In this document: in pieces, positions 1 through 8,370 of the stretch
Layout of the letters: every line of letters begins with the position of its first letter
How positions within the stretch are numbered: the first letter of the stretch is position 1
Assembly (NCBI GenBank): GCA_013365365.1
Contig: JABVXU010001040.1
Span: forward strand, 1-11,461
Source of the DNA: Cruorifilaria tuberocauda
Lineage: Eukaryota > Nematoda > Chromadorea > Rhabditida > Onchocercidae
Reading direction: 5' to 3'
Length of the DNA stretch: 11,461 nucleotides
Position numbers and translations under genes: made by a program
Notes under the pieces: generated by a model
Seen by the model: the letters and a program-made list of their open reading frames with translations, nothing else
Database searches by the model: none
Told to the model about the DNA's origin: nothing

Positions 1-160
1 CTATTACTATTATTATTATTATTATTAGTTATTATTTATGACTATTATTTATTTCTGATTATTATAATTTGTTGTTATTTATTATTATTATTGTAATTTA
101 TTATTAATTATTACTGTTTATTACTATTATTATTAATTACTACTATTATTACTACTGTTA
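1..160. repeat. ATT/ACT-type microsatellite
   Basis: Imperfect runs of ATT, TTA and ACT triplets fill this stretch, with interruptions such as GTTGTT and CTGATT. It lies downstream of the last visible synthetase exon on the minus strand, so it should be inside an intron of that gene. No coding frame is visible here on either strand. A similar ACT/ATT run recurs at the right end of the window (about 11410-11440), so this microsatellite class seems common locally. Confidence 0.85.
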
Positions 161-271
161 CCAAAATTTAAGGAATAAAGAGAAATAATAACGATTTACA
201 CTTACAATTACTATTAATATCTAAAATTTAAACGATACAGCAGTTATACTTGCTAGATGTAAACTACCTAC

Positions 272-1752
272 ACTGGTATACTGTATATTGACAGGATCAT
301 CCGGTCGTATCTGTCGTTCAATATCGGCCAATTTCAGTCGATCTTCATCAGTGCCCATTTTTATCACATCCGAATATCTCCAAGCTCCTCTACAAATACA
401 CTTATATATCTCATCTAAAATACTTCTGCTAAATTCTTCAGCAACTAAATGTAATAATTGAATTTCAGGTCTTTAAGTTATTACTTTAATTTATGTTCTT
501 CTAAAAGATCAGAAAAGAATCAATCAACCTGAAATAATTTATCCTGAAATAAATGATCTTTAATATTTCTTACAATCTTTCATACAATCAAAATCTACCT
601 AATTCAATAATTATTCCTTACCTGTACGACTTATCATCATTTTGATCGATGATAATAAGATGACGAAATGTTGGAAAATAATCCGCATTTATATCACCTC
701 TACCTTCCGGTTTAACAGCAAGATCCGGAACAATATCAACCACTGATAAATAATAGTTTGATTTTTTGAAACTTGCAGGTGAGAGTAATGCTTTAATGCC
801 TACTTTACCAAGGGCAAATTTTAACTCTTCCGATTGATATGATGGATTTATATTAACCTAAAATTATTTATTAATTTTTTTTTATAACTAAAAAATTTCT
901 AAAATTTTAAGTAAAATATAATTTTAGCATATAATTGAAATTAACGATACGATAAATATTAATTAGTAGAGATTATTGTATCTAAGCACTTTTTTATAAC
1001 CTATATTCGATTAATTTAATTTTATCAATAACTCGATTAATTATTCGATTTACTTAATCAATTATCAGATTTATCAAATTCAGAGTGATACAAAGTACTT
1101 GCCAAAATCATGCCAGCAAGTGCGGTAGCAAATTGGCAAACGATCCATTCGTACAAATTTGGACCCCAAATTCCCACACGATCACCACGATTCAAACCCA
1201 AATGCAACAAACCGGTAGCCAATTTTTCGCACTGGACCAGGAAATCATTTGAAATTAATTAAAATTCCCAATATAAACAAAAAACAAATAACAATTAAGT
1301 TATAAAAATTTTTAATTAAATTTATTTAGAGAAAATATTTTCAAAATTTTAATGTTACTCAAAAATTTTTTCCAAAAACTTACTAACTTATTTAAGTAAT
1401 TTAAAAAAAGGAAATGATAAAAATATTATTACATCGTGAAGAAGTTCCTGATAGGTTTTACGGATGCCATTATATTTAAAAATAACAAATTCTCGATCCG
1501 GAACCTGAAATATGCAAAGAAATTGTTGGAAAATCTTTCATAATCTTCCTAATGGAATTTTCTCGATCAGCTAAAAACGATCGAAGCTATGTGAAAAATG
1601 ATACTCAACCTGATCAACGGCTAATCGAAGACGATCACCGATCGTATCGAACAGAAGAGGAATTGTTGATACTCCATGAACATAACTTTTTCTTACAGCT
1701 TGTGCTGATGCAATTTCTGATAGCACACTTGCATCGCCGTTAAGTGGTGTTT
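272..1752 (-). CDS. acyl-CoA synthetase, ACSF2-like (N-terminal part, five exons)
   Basis: AMP-forming acyl-CoA synthetases activate a fatty acid with ATP and join it to CoA; the ACSF2 branch is usually mitochondrial with a medium-chain preference (family knowledge). Exons in transcription order are 1752-1610, 1504-1433, 1231-1103, 857-622 and 470-272. They join in one frame of about 259 residues; human ACSF2 is 615. Diagnostic stretches, from my memory of human ACSF2, are SYVHG early, the [10 protein letters not shown] block with [17 protein letters not shown] after splicing, and [10 protein letters not shown] at the left edge. The last is the start of the TSGTTGxPKG ATP-binding motif, whose remainder is outside the window. 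Donors are GTTGAG, GTAATA, GCAAGT, GTAAGG and GTAGGT. The 470-272 exon could instead begin at 425, after a better TTTAGCAG acceptor in the same phase, losing 15 residues. The first exon needs one base from an upstream exon and has no start codon; acceptors slightly further in, also AG-ending, fit the same phase. Product class is confident, substrate is not. Confidence 0.9.
858..1102 (-). other. GC-AG intron in the ACSF2-like gene
   Basis: This intron begins GCAAGT (1102-1097 on the minus strand) and ends AATTTTAG (858). The protein reads AGMIL before it and VNINPSYQ after it, matching family order (human AGIIL then VSVNPAYQ, from memory). The nearest GT donor, GTACTT four bases downstream, would put the next exon out of frame and straight into a stop. 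GC donors are a known minor class and usually match the rest of the consensus closely, as this one does. Confidence 0.75.
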
Positions 1753-1806
1753 CTAGATCATTTCAAAGATTGTTTAAGAGATATTTATAAATTATATAAA
1801 ATACAA

Positions 1807-1995
1807 AAATGGACAAAGTTGAATTGAAAAATTTTTTAATTACAAAACTTTTCTATTAAATAATAAAGTAATATTAGGTGATAAAGTAATGAAATAAAAT
1901 GAAGTTTAGCATAAACTACAAAATGAAGAAAGTTAATTTGAAAATTTTTTTAAACTACAAAACTTTTCTGTTAAGTAATAAAGTGAGATGAAGTA
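1807..1995. repeat. Two-copy direct duplication, about 113 bp apart
   Basis: Copy one (about 1807-1890) and copy two (about 1921-1995) share the order AAAGTTGAATTG, an A/T run, TACAAAACTTTTCT, TTAA, then TAATAAAGT, with scattered substitutions. Both are preceded by an ACAAAA context. The region is non-coding, 5' of the first visible synthetase exon on the minus strand, and nothing in it suggests a gene. Confidence 0.65.
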
Positions 1996-2520
1996 ATTCG
2001 ATCAGATTACTGTAAAAAGTGGTTGAAATATTCAGATTTTAATTTTTTGATTTAAAAATAAGTAAAAACGAGGAGAAAGAGAGAAAAAATTCAATTTAAA
2101 ATTTATAATTTCAATTCTCTGATTTCAAACAAAACTATATTATACTGATATCATTAGAAATAAGAAGGAAAGATTTATATTTCAATTCTTTAAAGCAAAT
2201 GGATGGTAATTAAAGGAATGAAAATGGCTTAATAGCTTAAATAGCTCAATTGTTCGTAAAGTAAATAAAAGTACGATGAAAAATTATCCTTTCCCTTCCC
2301 CTCTTAAAGATGAAGCAATTAATTAATTAACAGGTATTCTTTAGCATTTTAAAAGATCATAAAATACTTAATATCATTTTTTATTATTTATTAAAAATTT
2401 TTAAAGTAATATTTTTAGACTAATATTTTAAAGTAATATTATATGCAATGAAATTACTGAAAATGCAATTTCAATTTAAAAGTTAAAATTCAATAATTTT
2501 CTTTATTGGCATTTTTTGAG

Positions 2521-2618
2521 TGAAATTAAAGAAGAATTGAAGTAAATGCTAGTGACATTGATATAATGAATGTTCAGGAAAGGAAAATAACCGGAAAGTA
2601 ACCGAATATTAAATCAGG
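2521..2618. repeat. Dispersed repeat, copy 1
   Basis: This unit runs from TGAAATTAAAG through AAGAATTGAAGTAAA, a GTTCAG block and CCGGAAAGTAACCGAATAT to AAATCAGG. A diverged copy in the same orientation lies at 6015-6110. The similarity may continue to the right, where both copies have ATAATGCT and then TGCATAA. No terminal inverted repeats or transposase frame were seen, so it could be a short non-autonomous element or an old segmental duplication. Confidence 0.65.
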
Positions 2619-2814
2619 CTGGTGGAGGAATGTAATTGGAATTTTACAATAATGCTGCTGAAAGATAGAATGGACAATAATAGTAATGCATAATTTTCAA
2701 TAATGCTCAATAATCATTTAAACTATCTTACTTAATTTATTTTATAGACTATAAATACAACAACGTAAACAATGCAAACATTAAAATGGTATTTTGATTT
2801 GATAAAATTTTAAT

Positions 2815-2934
2815 AACTATACCAATTTCATGATATGAATTTTGACAACTATACCAATTTCATGATATGAATTTTGATAACTATATCAATTTCATGATAT
2901 AAATTTTTGATCACTATACCAATTTCGTAATTCG
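2815..2934. repeat. 32-bp tandem repeat, about 3.7 copies
   Basis: The unit AACTATACCAATTTCATGAT followed by ATGAATTTTGAC begins at 2815, 2847, 2879 (slightly longer) and about 2913 (partial, decaying into AATTTCGTAATTCG). The first two copies differ at only one position. Every complete unit contains a CATGATAT core. It is non-coding in all frames. Confidence 0.85.
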
Positions 2935-3008
2935 TTGACAAAATAAAAATCTGTTAAAATTTTTAAAATATCAGTTAATAAAAATAAACAAACCAATATG
3001 CATACTAC

Positions 3009-3090
3009 TGCTGCAATAATTATAAATTTTATTCGCAAAATCGGTTATATTTTTCCACTGTTTGCGAAAGCCTTCCGCTTTTTTAACTAC
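3009..3090 (-). CDS. candidate upstream coding exon, possibly of the ACSF2-like gene
   Basis: A frame follows the acceptor GTTTACAG and reads GTA GTT AAA and onward, giving VVKKAEGFRKQWKNITDF and then ANKIYNYC. It closes at a GTAGTA donor (exon end 3009) or a GTATGC donor (end 3006). Both donors leave phase 1, which is the phase the 1752-1610 exon needs. Base composition is richer in G and C than its surroundings. Against this, the peptide matches no N-terminus I recognise, and the opposite strand of the same DNA is also open (2998-3096). If real, it adds about 27 residues ahead of a roughly 1.25 kb intron. Confidence 0.3.
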
Positions 3091-3096
3091 CTGTAA

Positions 3097-3879
3097 ACAA
3101 TTTCATATCATTCAATTTATTATTAAAATTAATTAAACTTTATTTTTAAAAAATTGAAAATTGGATACGAATAATAGCATGATCAATTAAGTTTGCAAAG
3201 ATCATTCCCTTCAGAAATAAGCCATAATTGATCTGAATAATTAAATATGACGTAAAAATAATTAAGGTATGACATAGATGAAAGATATCTCTTAATTTGA
3301 TTAAAATAAACAAAGACTAAATTTTCCAAATCATTTCGAAAATTTGAGCAATAAAAATGAGTTTAATAGAAATTAATTTAATTTGCCTTAACTTTTCCAG
3401 CAAGTTATATACAGTTATAAATTGAGTTAATTATAATCAAAATAATAATTGGATAATTTTAATCATGATAATCGAAATTTTCTTAAAGTTTGATAGTTAG
3501 TAACAATTTTTCATAATTCATTTATCACGGAAAAAAAAAGAGAAGTTAATTTTGTAAGATTTAAAAAAAAAGAGAGAATTAACTAAAAGATGATAAATTT
3601 TTAAAAATGATAAGAAAAGATTCACTTAAATGATAATAATGATGGGATCATCAGTCGGGTATGCATGCACACACATAAATGTATTTATATGGAGGTCAAG
3701 CATCTGGGTCAAGAAATTCAACTTCATTCATTTTTTTTTCTCATCTACCATAGAATAAATCCTTCTTGTTATCCGTTTTTTTTTTCCTTCCTTGTTTTAT
3801 CCCATCAAATTAGTAATTAGTAATTAATTTGAGACAAACAGGAATTTTCATGATTGCACTTTTTATTCATATTTATATA
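3097..3879. other. Gene-free AT-rich stretch
   Basis: No convincing gene is seen. The stretch holds A and T homopolymer tracts (for example T runs at about 3731-3739 and 3777-3785) and a less AT-rich patch at 3640-3730 containing ATGCATGCACACACA. A short plus-strand frame (3689-3820) and a short minus-strand frame over the same patch both lack support, because the plus frame is largely Phe codons from T tracts. Confidence 0.6.
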
Positions 3880-4137
3880 ATCAGCGAATGATTATATTTC
3901 TTTATTATCAGTTATTAATTATATTATTATCAGCTAATGATTATATTTCTTTATTATCAGTTATTAATTATATTATTATCAGCTAATGATTATATTATAC
4001 TATCAGTTATTGATTATATATTCTTTTATTATCAGCTATTGATTATATTATTTAATTATCAGCTGATGATTATATTTTTTTATTATCAGCTATTGATTAT
4101 ATTATTTAATTATCAGCTGATGATTATATTTTTTTTA
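3880..4137. repeat. 27-bp minisatellite (about 10 copies)
   Basis: Units begin with ATCAGC or ATCAGT at 3880, 3907, 3929, 3956, 3978, 4002, 4031, 4058, 4085 and 4112. Each reads roughly ATCAGCTAATGATTATATT plus a T-rich spacer. Spacing shows two higher-order forms: 49 bp (27+22) for the left copies and 54 bp (27+27) for the right copies. An open frame at 3937-4197 is a by-product: it repeats YYQLLIIL-like peptides because the DNA repeats without stops in that frame, so I do not call it a gene. Confidence 0.9.
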
Positions 4138-4683
4138 ATGATAAGAACTGAAATTCTCACATCCAAAAATAAAACTTCATCTAACACAAAATTTTAAATT
4201 TAATTTTTCCTCTAAAAGAAAGTATATTAAAAAAGGAAAAAAAAGGTAAATTGCAAGAAATAACAGGTAAAAATTACAACCGACAACTGCCAATGTTAAT
4301 TTCGTTGATTTTCAAAAAAAAAATCCGTATTTTAAAAATAAACCCCAATAAAAGAAACGTCAAAGTGCAAAAAAGAGTGAAGAAATTTTTTTTGTTGAAG
4401 AAAAAAGTACCACTTTCAGTTTATCAGTGAAATATTTAAATGCAAATATTTTTGATAAACAGAAGGCCGCAGGTATTTAATGAATCCATAAATTGAAAAG
4501 AAAAAATTTCCCCGATGTAAAATCTTCCAGATTTCTGATATCCAATACGGAAGAATTCCTTATCAAGAAAAAAAACGAGAATAAATAGGCAAAGTGAAGT
4601 ATTAATTAGTGAAGTAGTCTTTCGTCCTGCAATTTCTTTAACAATAACATTAAAGATACAATAATTAGTTATTATTGATAATA
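4138..4683. other. Gene-free stretch with A tracts and one open region
   Basis: The stretch is mostly A-rich runs. From about 4440 to 4590 G+C is higher and several frames stay open on both strands. The longest is an 86-codon minus-strand frame between stops (4436-4696), with no Met until about residue 70. Splice-like plus-strand sites also occur: acceptors ACTTTCAG near 4419 and TCTTCCAG near 4530, and donor GCAG/GTATTT near 4472. The phases of these plus-strand pieces do not join. No product is recognisable. Confidence 0.4.
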
Positions 4684-5218
4684 GATTGATAATAGCTCAA
4701 ATCATGATATTATAGAGATTTGATAAGGATAGCTAATTAATCTATGAAAAAAAGAAGTTTACAATTCCTAAAATACATTTGATAAAATGACATTTGAAAA
4801 AACTTCATCCTATTGATTGATAATAGTTCAAATCATGATAACAATAGATATTTGATAAGGATAGATTCTATGGATTAATAATAACCCAAACTATGATATG
4901 ATAGAGATTTGATAAGAATATCATGGATTGATAATGGCTTAAATCATGATATAATAGAGATTTAATAGGGATAGCTAATTAATCTATGAAAAAAGTATAC
5001 AATTTCTAAAATATATTTTATAAATTGAAATTTGAAAAACTTTATTCCATTAATTGATAATAGCTCAAATCATGATTATATCATGATATAATCATATATA
5101 ATCCTGACTCAAACTATTATCTAATGGAGATTCGATAAGGATAGCTAATTAATCTATGAAAAAGTATACAATTCCTAAAATATATTTATAAATTGACATT
5201 TAAAAAACTTCCATAGTG
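4684..5218. repeat. Degenerate tandem array, long and short units
   Basis: Units start with GATTGATAATAGCTCAAATC or variants at 4684, 4815, 4873, 4926 and 5052. Long units (about 126-167 bp) continue as ATGATAT, AGAGATTTGATAAGGATAGC, TAATTAATCTATGAAAAA, TACAATTCCTAAAATA, TTGACATTTGAAAAACTT. The two short units (58 and 53 bp) contain only the first half. The last unit carries an extra internal head segment near 5103. The pattern suggests unequal exchange or slippage. No long open frame is contained in it and no terminal inverted repeats were seen. Confidence 0.85.
5072..5095. repeat. Perfect 24-bp palindrome
   Basis: The 24 bases equal their own reverse complement; the left half is ATGATTATATCA and the right half TGATATAATCAT. 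It arose where the array unit head CATGAT meets a TATAATCATATA insertion in the last unit. It can form a cruciform with no loop. A dimeric protein site is possible but nothing supports a specific factor. Confidence 0.9.
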
Positions 5219-6014
5219 AAATTTAACTATCTGAAATAATTTGAAGAAGTAAAAAGAATGCAGCTAAATAGAAAATTTTGCTATTTAAAAAGGATAAATT
5301 GAGTCTTTAAAGCATGCATTCATAAAGAAAAACTTTTTTTTTCTTCCCACTCATTAATTATTATGAAAAAAGAGAGGTAAAAAAGAGAGAAAAAAAGAAA
5401 AAAACAGAAGACAATTTCGGATAATAATTAATTGGTTGAATCATTTAGTACTGAAATTATCTCTTAGCATACGGAAATATTACTTCACTCTATCTTTTCC
5501 TTGCATTTTTTCCGTTCTCGAATTGGAAATGAAAAAAAACGATGGAAGATAGAATGAATTGATGAAATAAATAAAATTAATGAAATTCGACAAGTTTTCT
5601 TGATGTTAGACGCGAAAAAAAATTCAACAAAAAAAAATGTACCAAAATTTTTGCTTTTTTAAAAAATTTTTTCCTTTCCATTAAATATTTGAAGAAGAAA
5701 ATAAAGGAAAAGAAGAAAACAAAGTAAAGTAAAGTTAAAGTAAGAAAATGAAAAATGTTAAAGATGCATGAATTAAAATTTTGATATAATTTTTTTTGTC
5801 AATGATAATAGTAAAAGATGATGAGAAATGATTGGAAGATAAACGAGGATGATCGTTTATCGTTAACTATCATAGATAATTATTAGCTAAACGGAGATTT
5901 TATTTAGCTATCAGAAATTGAAAAAACAAATTTCCCAAAAAATTTCATTATTATTTCATGCTAATAACTCTTTATTGATTATTTTGATCAATTTTTTTAT
6001 TTGATATTTTTAGA
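5219..6014. other. Gene-free AT-rich stretch
   Basis: A-rich and T-rich blocks predominate (about 5330-5410, 5530-5550 and 5620-5760). A 5750-5880 patch is rich in GATGATA-type words. No open frame with plausible codons, splice sites in phase or RNA signature was found on either strand. Confidence 0.6.
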
Positions 6015-6110
6015 TGAAATTAAAAAAGAATTGAAGTAAACGATAATCATATTGACAGAATGTGTGTTCAGTAAAAAATTTTCCGGAAAGTAACCGAATA
6101 TCAAATCAGG
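6015..6110. repeat. Dispersed repeat, copy 2
   Basis: This is the diverged partner of 2521-2618 in the same orientation. It has TGAAATTAAAAAAGAATTGA at the left and CCGGAAAGTAACCGAATATC, then AAATCAGG, at the right. The CCGGAAAGTAACCGAATAT core is identical in both copies while the middle is changed. The right flank (GATAATAATGCT and later TGCATAACTTC) resembles the right flank of copy 1 with a deletion. Confidence 0.65.
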
Positions 6111-6320
6111 ATAATAATGCTATCAAATTCATATGTTGCATAACTTCAGCAGTTGATCTTAAGTTAATAATAACAGCTGATATACTATTTACTCTCTAAT
6201 CATTAAAGTATATCAGAAATCAGAAAATCAAAATAAACTTGCGCATCATACAATTGTTGATAACATACATTGGTGGGTTCGAAAAGAATTCTTTTACTCT
6301 ATTTAGATATGAATAATTTT

Positions 6321-6600
6321 ATCAATACTGATAGCGCAAATGGTTTATTATGATAGTATATCAGTAATATCAATATCATTACTATCTATAGTAATCATTA
6401 CTATAATCATTACCTATAATCATTACTATGATATTATATCATCAATATTTACAAATATAAAATATTATTCGAAGTATAGTAATTATTCGAATACCATTTA
6501 TTCTCTGACATTTGAATGCATATCAAAAATTGAAAAGTTAAAATAAATCTCATGATAGTATATCACTATCATTACTATAAGTAAAAGCATAGTTAACAGA
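6321..6600. repeat. ATCATTACTAT-rich low-complexity tract with small inverted repeats
   Basis: The tract is built from ATCATTACTATA, TATATCA and GATAGTATATCA words, including the 8-bp-stem hairpin ATTACTATCTATAGTAAT near 6378. The frame at 6340-6546 (68 codons of Ser, Ile and Tyr) follows this low-complexity DNA and has no domain or signal, so it is not annotated as a gene. The end of the tract (about 6500-6545) loosely duplicates 6188-6240, both ending in AAAATAAA-like DNA. Confidence 0.7.
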
Positions 6601-6680
6601 TACAGTTAACTGTATGCAACTGATAAATTAAAGTAATACATCACATTTGATAAAATTATATGAATTTAATATTTGCTAAT

Positions 6681-6760
6681 ATGATAATATAATGATAATA
6701 TGATAATGATAAAAATGATCAGAGATAAGAATATGATATCAATTTGATAAGATATCAATA
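6681..6760. repeat. TGATAA-rich cluster
   Basis: Closely spaced TGATAA and GATATCA words occur here, such as ATATGATAATATAATGATAA and GAGATAAGA. TGATAA is the core bound by GATA-family factors, including intestinal GATA factors in nematodes (established knowledge). The same words are so common throughout the window that this could be composition alone. The cluster lies about 35 bases downstream, in the minus direction, of the candidate first exon ending at 6792. Confidence 0.45.
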
Positions 6761-6791
6761 GAATAGAGAAGAGAAAATATCAATTGCCTAC

Positions 6792-6815
6792 CTTTTTACT
6801 TGAATTATCTTCCAT
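6792..6815 (-). CDS. candidate start exon (8 codons), very weak
   Basis: On the minus strand ATG GAA GAT AAT TCA AGT is followed by AAA AAG and a GTAGGC donor, giving MEDNSSKK and ending in phase 0. The candidate exon at 3090-3009 begins in phase 0, so the chain 6815-6792, 3090-3009, 1752-1610 would be one continuous frame. The peptide does not look like a mitochondrial targeting sequence, the exon is tiny and the implied intron is about 3.7 kb. An acceptor-like AATTAG lies just upstream. Chance is a serious alternative. Confidence 0.15.
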
Positions 6816-8270
6816 AGCCAATTTTTTTCCACTAATTCATTACCTATAACGATAGGAAAGCAAAGTTTTTTTTTTTTCTTTGTCTTTCTCTTACTTTAAA
6901 GTTACACTGAAATAATATCAAAAACCACTGATAAGTTACTTATTTTGACGTGTTTACGTACATATGTATATGTATACTGTGTACTACATATGAGTGTTTG
7001 AAAACTGAAAAACTTTTATGGCTTTGAAAGTAAAACTAAGCTAAAGGCTTTCCGTAGAAGTAATTTTCCCGAGAGGAAATTGATTTCAATCACGAGCTCC
7101 ACTCAATTACTTCAAATGTAAGCAAATGAGTTAAGTTACGTCTTAATGGTATTCCATCATCTCTCTGATCAATTAGTTAATCCCAGTTCTTTTTAACGGT
7201 CTTTTTTAAAAGCATTGAATTTTATTACTTTTGCTGATAAAAGAAGAGAAGCAATTAGGATAAGTGTGTGATTTTGAAACGAATGATAAATTTAATTATA
7301 CCGAGAGTTGTTGCTTTTAAGAAAATGATGAGAAAATTTGTGAAAAGTTTGTAAAGTTTTTACACAAAAGTATTTCTTTTTATTTTTTATGATAATAAAC
7401 AAATAATTTTTATCATTTTATCATTTATATTGTAAGTTAACGTAATCAGTTAATTAATTATAAAAATAAATCAATTGATTGCTTAAAAATAATTATTATT
7501 AACAAAACTTCGAGAAAAAATTGATTTAAAAAAACTACTAATTTCTTATCAGTTATCAATTAAATTGTGACAAAAAAAATTTCAAAATATATTCAGTTAT
7601 TGATTTATTTAGTGATACAGGTTAAGTTTTATTATAGATTACTTGTTATTCGATAATCAACAGAGATATGATATTGGAAAAACATAAAAATATCTTTTGA
7701 ATTGGAGAGAGTGAAAAAAAAAAAGGAAAGAATAAAAGTTATGAGAAAAAGAAATAGAAAATTTCACTTACCTTTTATTTTAATCCTTAATTTTTAAATA
7801 TATGATATGATTATGTGACATATATATGATGAGAATATTCATATCAATTTAATTAATTAAGCCAATTAATTACTTAAACCAAAGTTGATTAAGAAGATCA
7901 ATCTGGTGGAACAAACATAAATAACGTACTTTGTATTGATATCATTTACATGATACTAATTTATTTATAAACTAGTAATCATATAATGATATAAAATAAA
8001 TTATCATACTAAAATGGAAATGAAAATATAATCAAAATCATTTTTGAACAATTCGTAAAGTATGTTTTATAGTAAAATATGCAATCTAAAAAGTATTTCA
8101 ACAGTAAGAGAAATCATTTTGTAATTTAATTTATCAATTGATAATGATTTGATTAATTGATCGTATCGAGTATCATCATTTTTCGAACAAAAAAAAATTG
8201 CAAAATGAATTTTCAATAATTTTTATTGCATGAGAAATTCTATTTTGCAAATAATCATAAATTAATTTAT
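6816..8270. other. Stretch without a supported gene; one consensus donor on the minus strand
   Basis: No gene is supported. A full-consensus donor AAAAG/GTAAGT lies on the minus strand at 7771-7766. The sequence before it is not convincingly coding and could be a 5' untranslated exon or chance. A plus-strand GTAAGC site lies at about 7120, at the end of a 37-codon open stretch without a recognisable acceptor (from about 7006; peptide includes KAFRRSNFPERKL). A palindromic ACATATGTATATGTATAC patch lies near 6960. The rest is AT-rich with ATTAAT and TTATCA words. Confidence 0.45.
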
Positions 8271-8330
8271 ATTAATAAATTAACTAATTTTTACTTTTTA
8301 CTCCACTAATCAAATGGAAAAGAGGCAGAA

Positions 8331-8361
<31 letters not shown>

Positions 8362-8370
8362 AGTAAAAGA
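8271..8370. repeat. GA-tract repeat unit, copy 1
   Basis: The unit has ATTAATAAATTAACTAATTT, then TTACTTTTTA, then AATCAAATGGAAA, followed by a pure GA tract ending in GGGAGAGAG. The homopurine run is 8327-8363. The same left flank and GA tract recur at 8682-8781, so the whole unit was duplicated rather than the GA tract arising twice. It is non-coding. Confidence 0.85.

Noticed and set aside
1552..1743. 63-codon plus-strand open frame
   Set aside because: It is the antisense shadow of the 1752-1610 exon of the synthetase, whose minus-strand reading matches ACSF2 (SYVHG and following).
3689..3820. 43-residue plus-strand frame beginning MEVKHLGQEIQLHS
   Set aside because: The second half is Phe runs from T tracts, and the minus strand over the same patch is also open. 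No support beyond chance.
3937..4197. 86-codon plus-strand open frame rich in Ile, Leu, Tyr, Phe
   Set aside because: It is produced by the stop-free frame of the 27-bp minisatellite; the peptide repeats with the DNA and has no independent support.
3880..5218. CRISPR-like array of regularly spaced repeats
   Set aside because: Spacers are not unique; units are diverged tandem copies typical of eukaryotic minisatellites.
6266..6285. GGGTTCGAAAAG as a tRNA B-box
   Set aside because: No A-box, acceptor stem or cloverleaf pairing is found around it.
6340..6546. 68-codon plus-strand open frame
   Set aside because: It follows ATCATTACTAT low-complexity DNA; Ser, Ile and Tyr dominate and no domain or splice context is visible.
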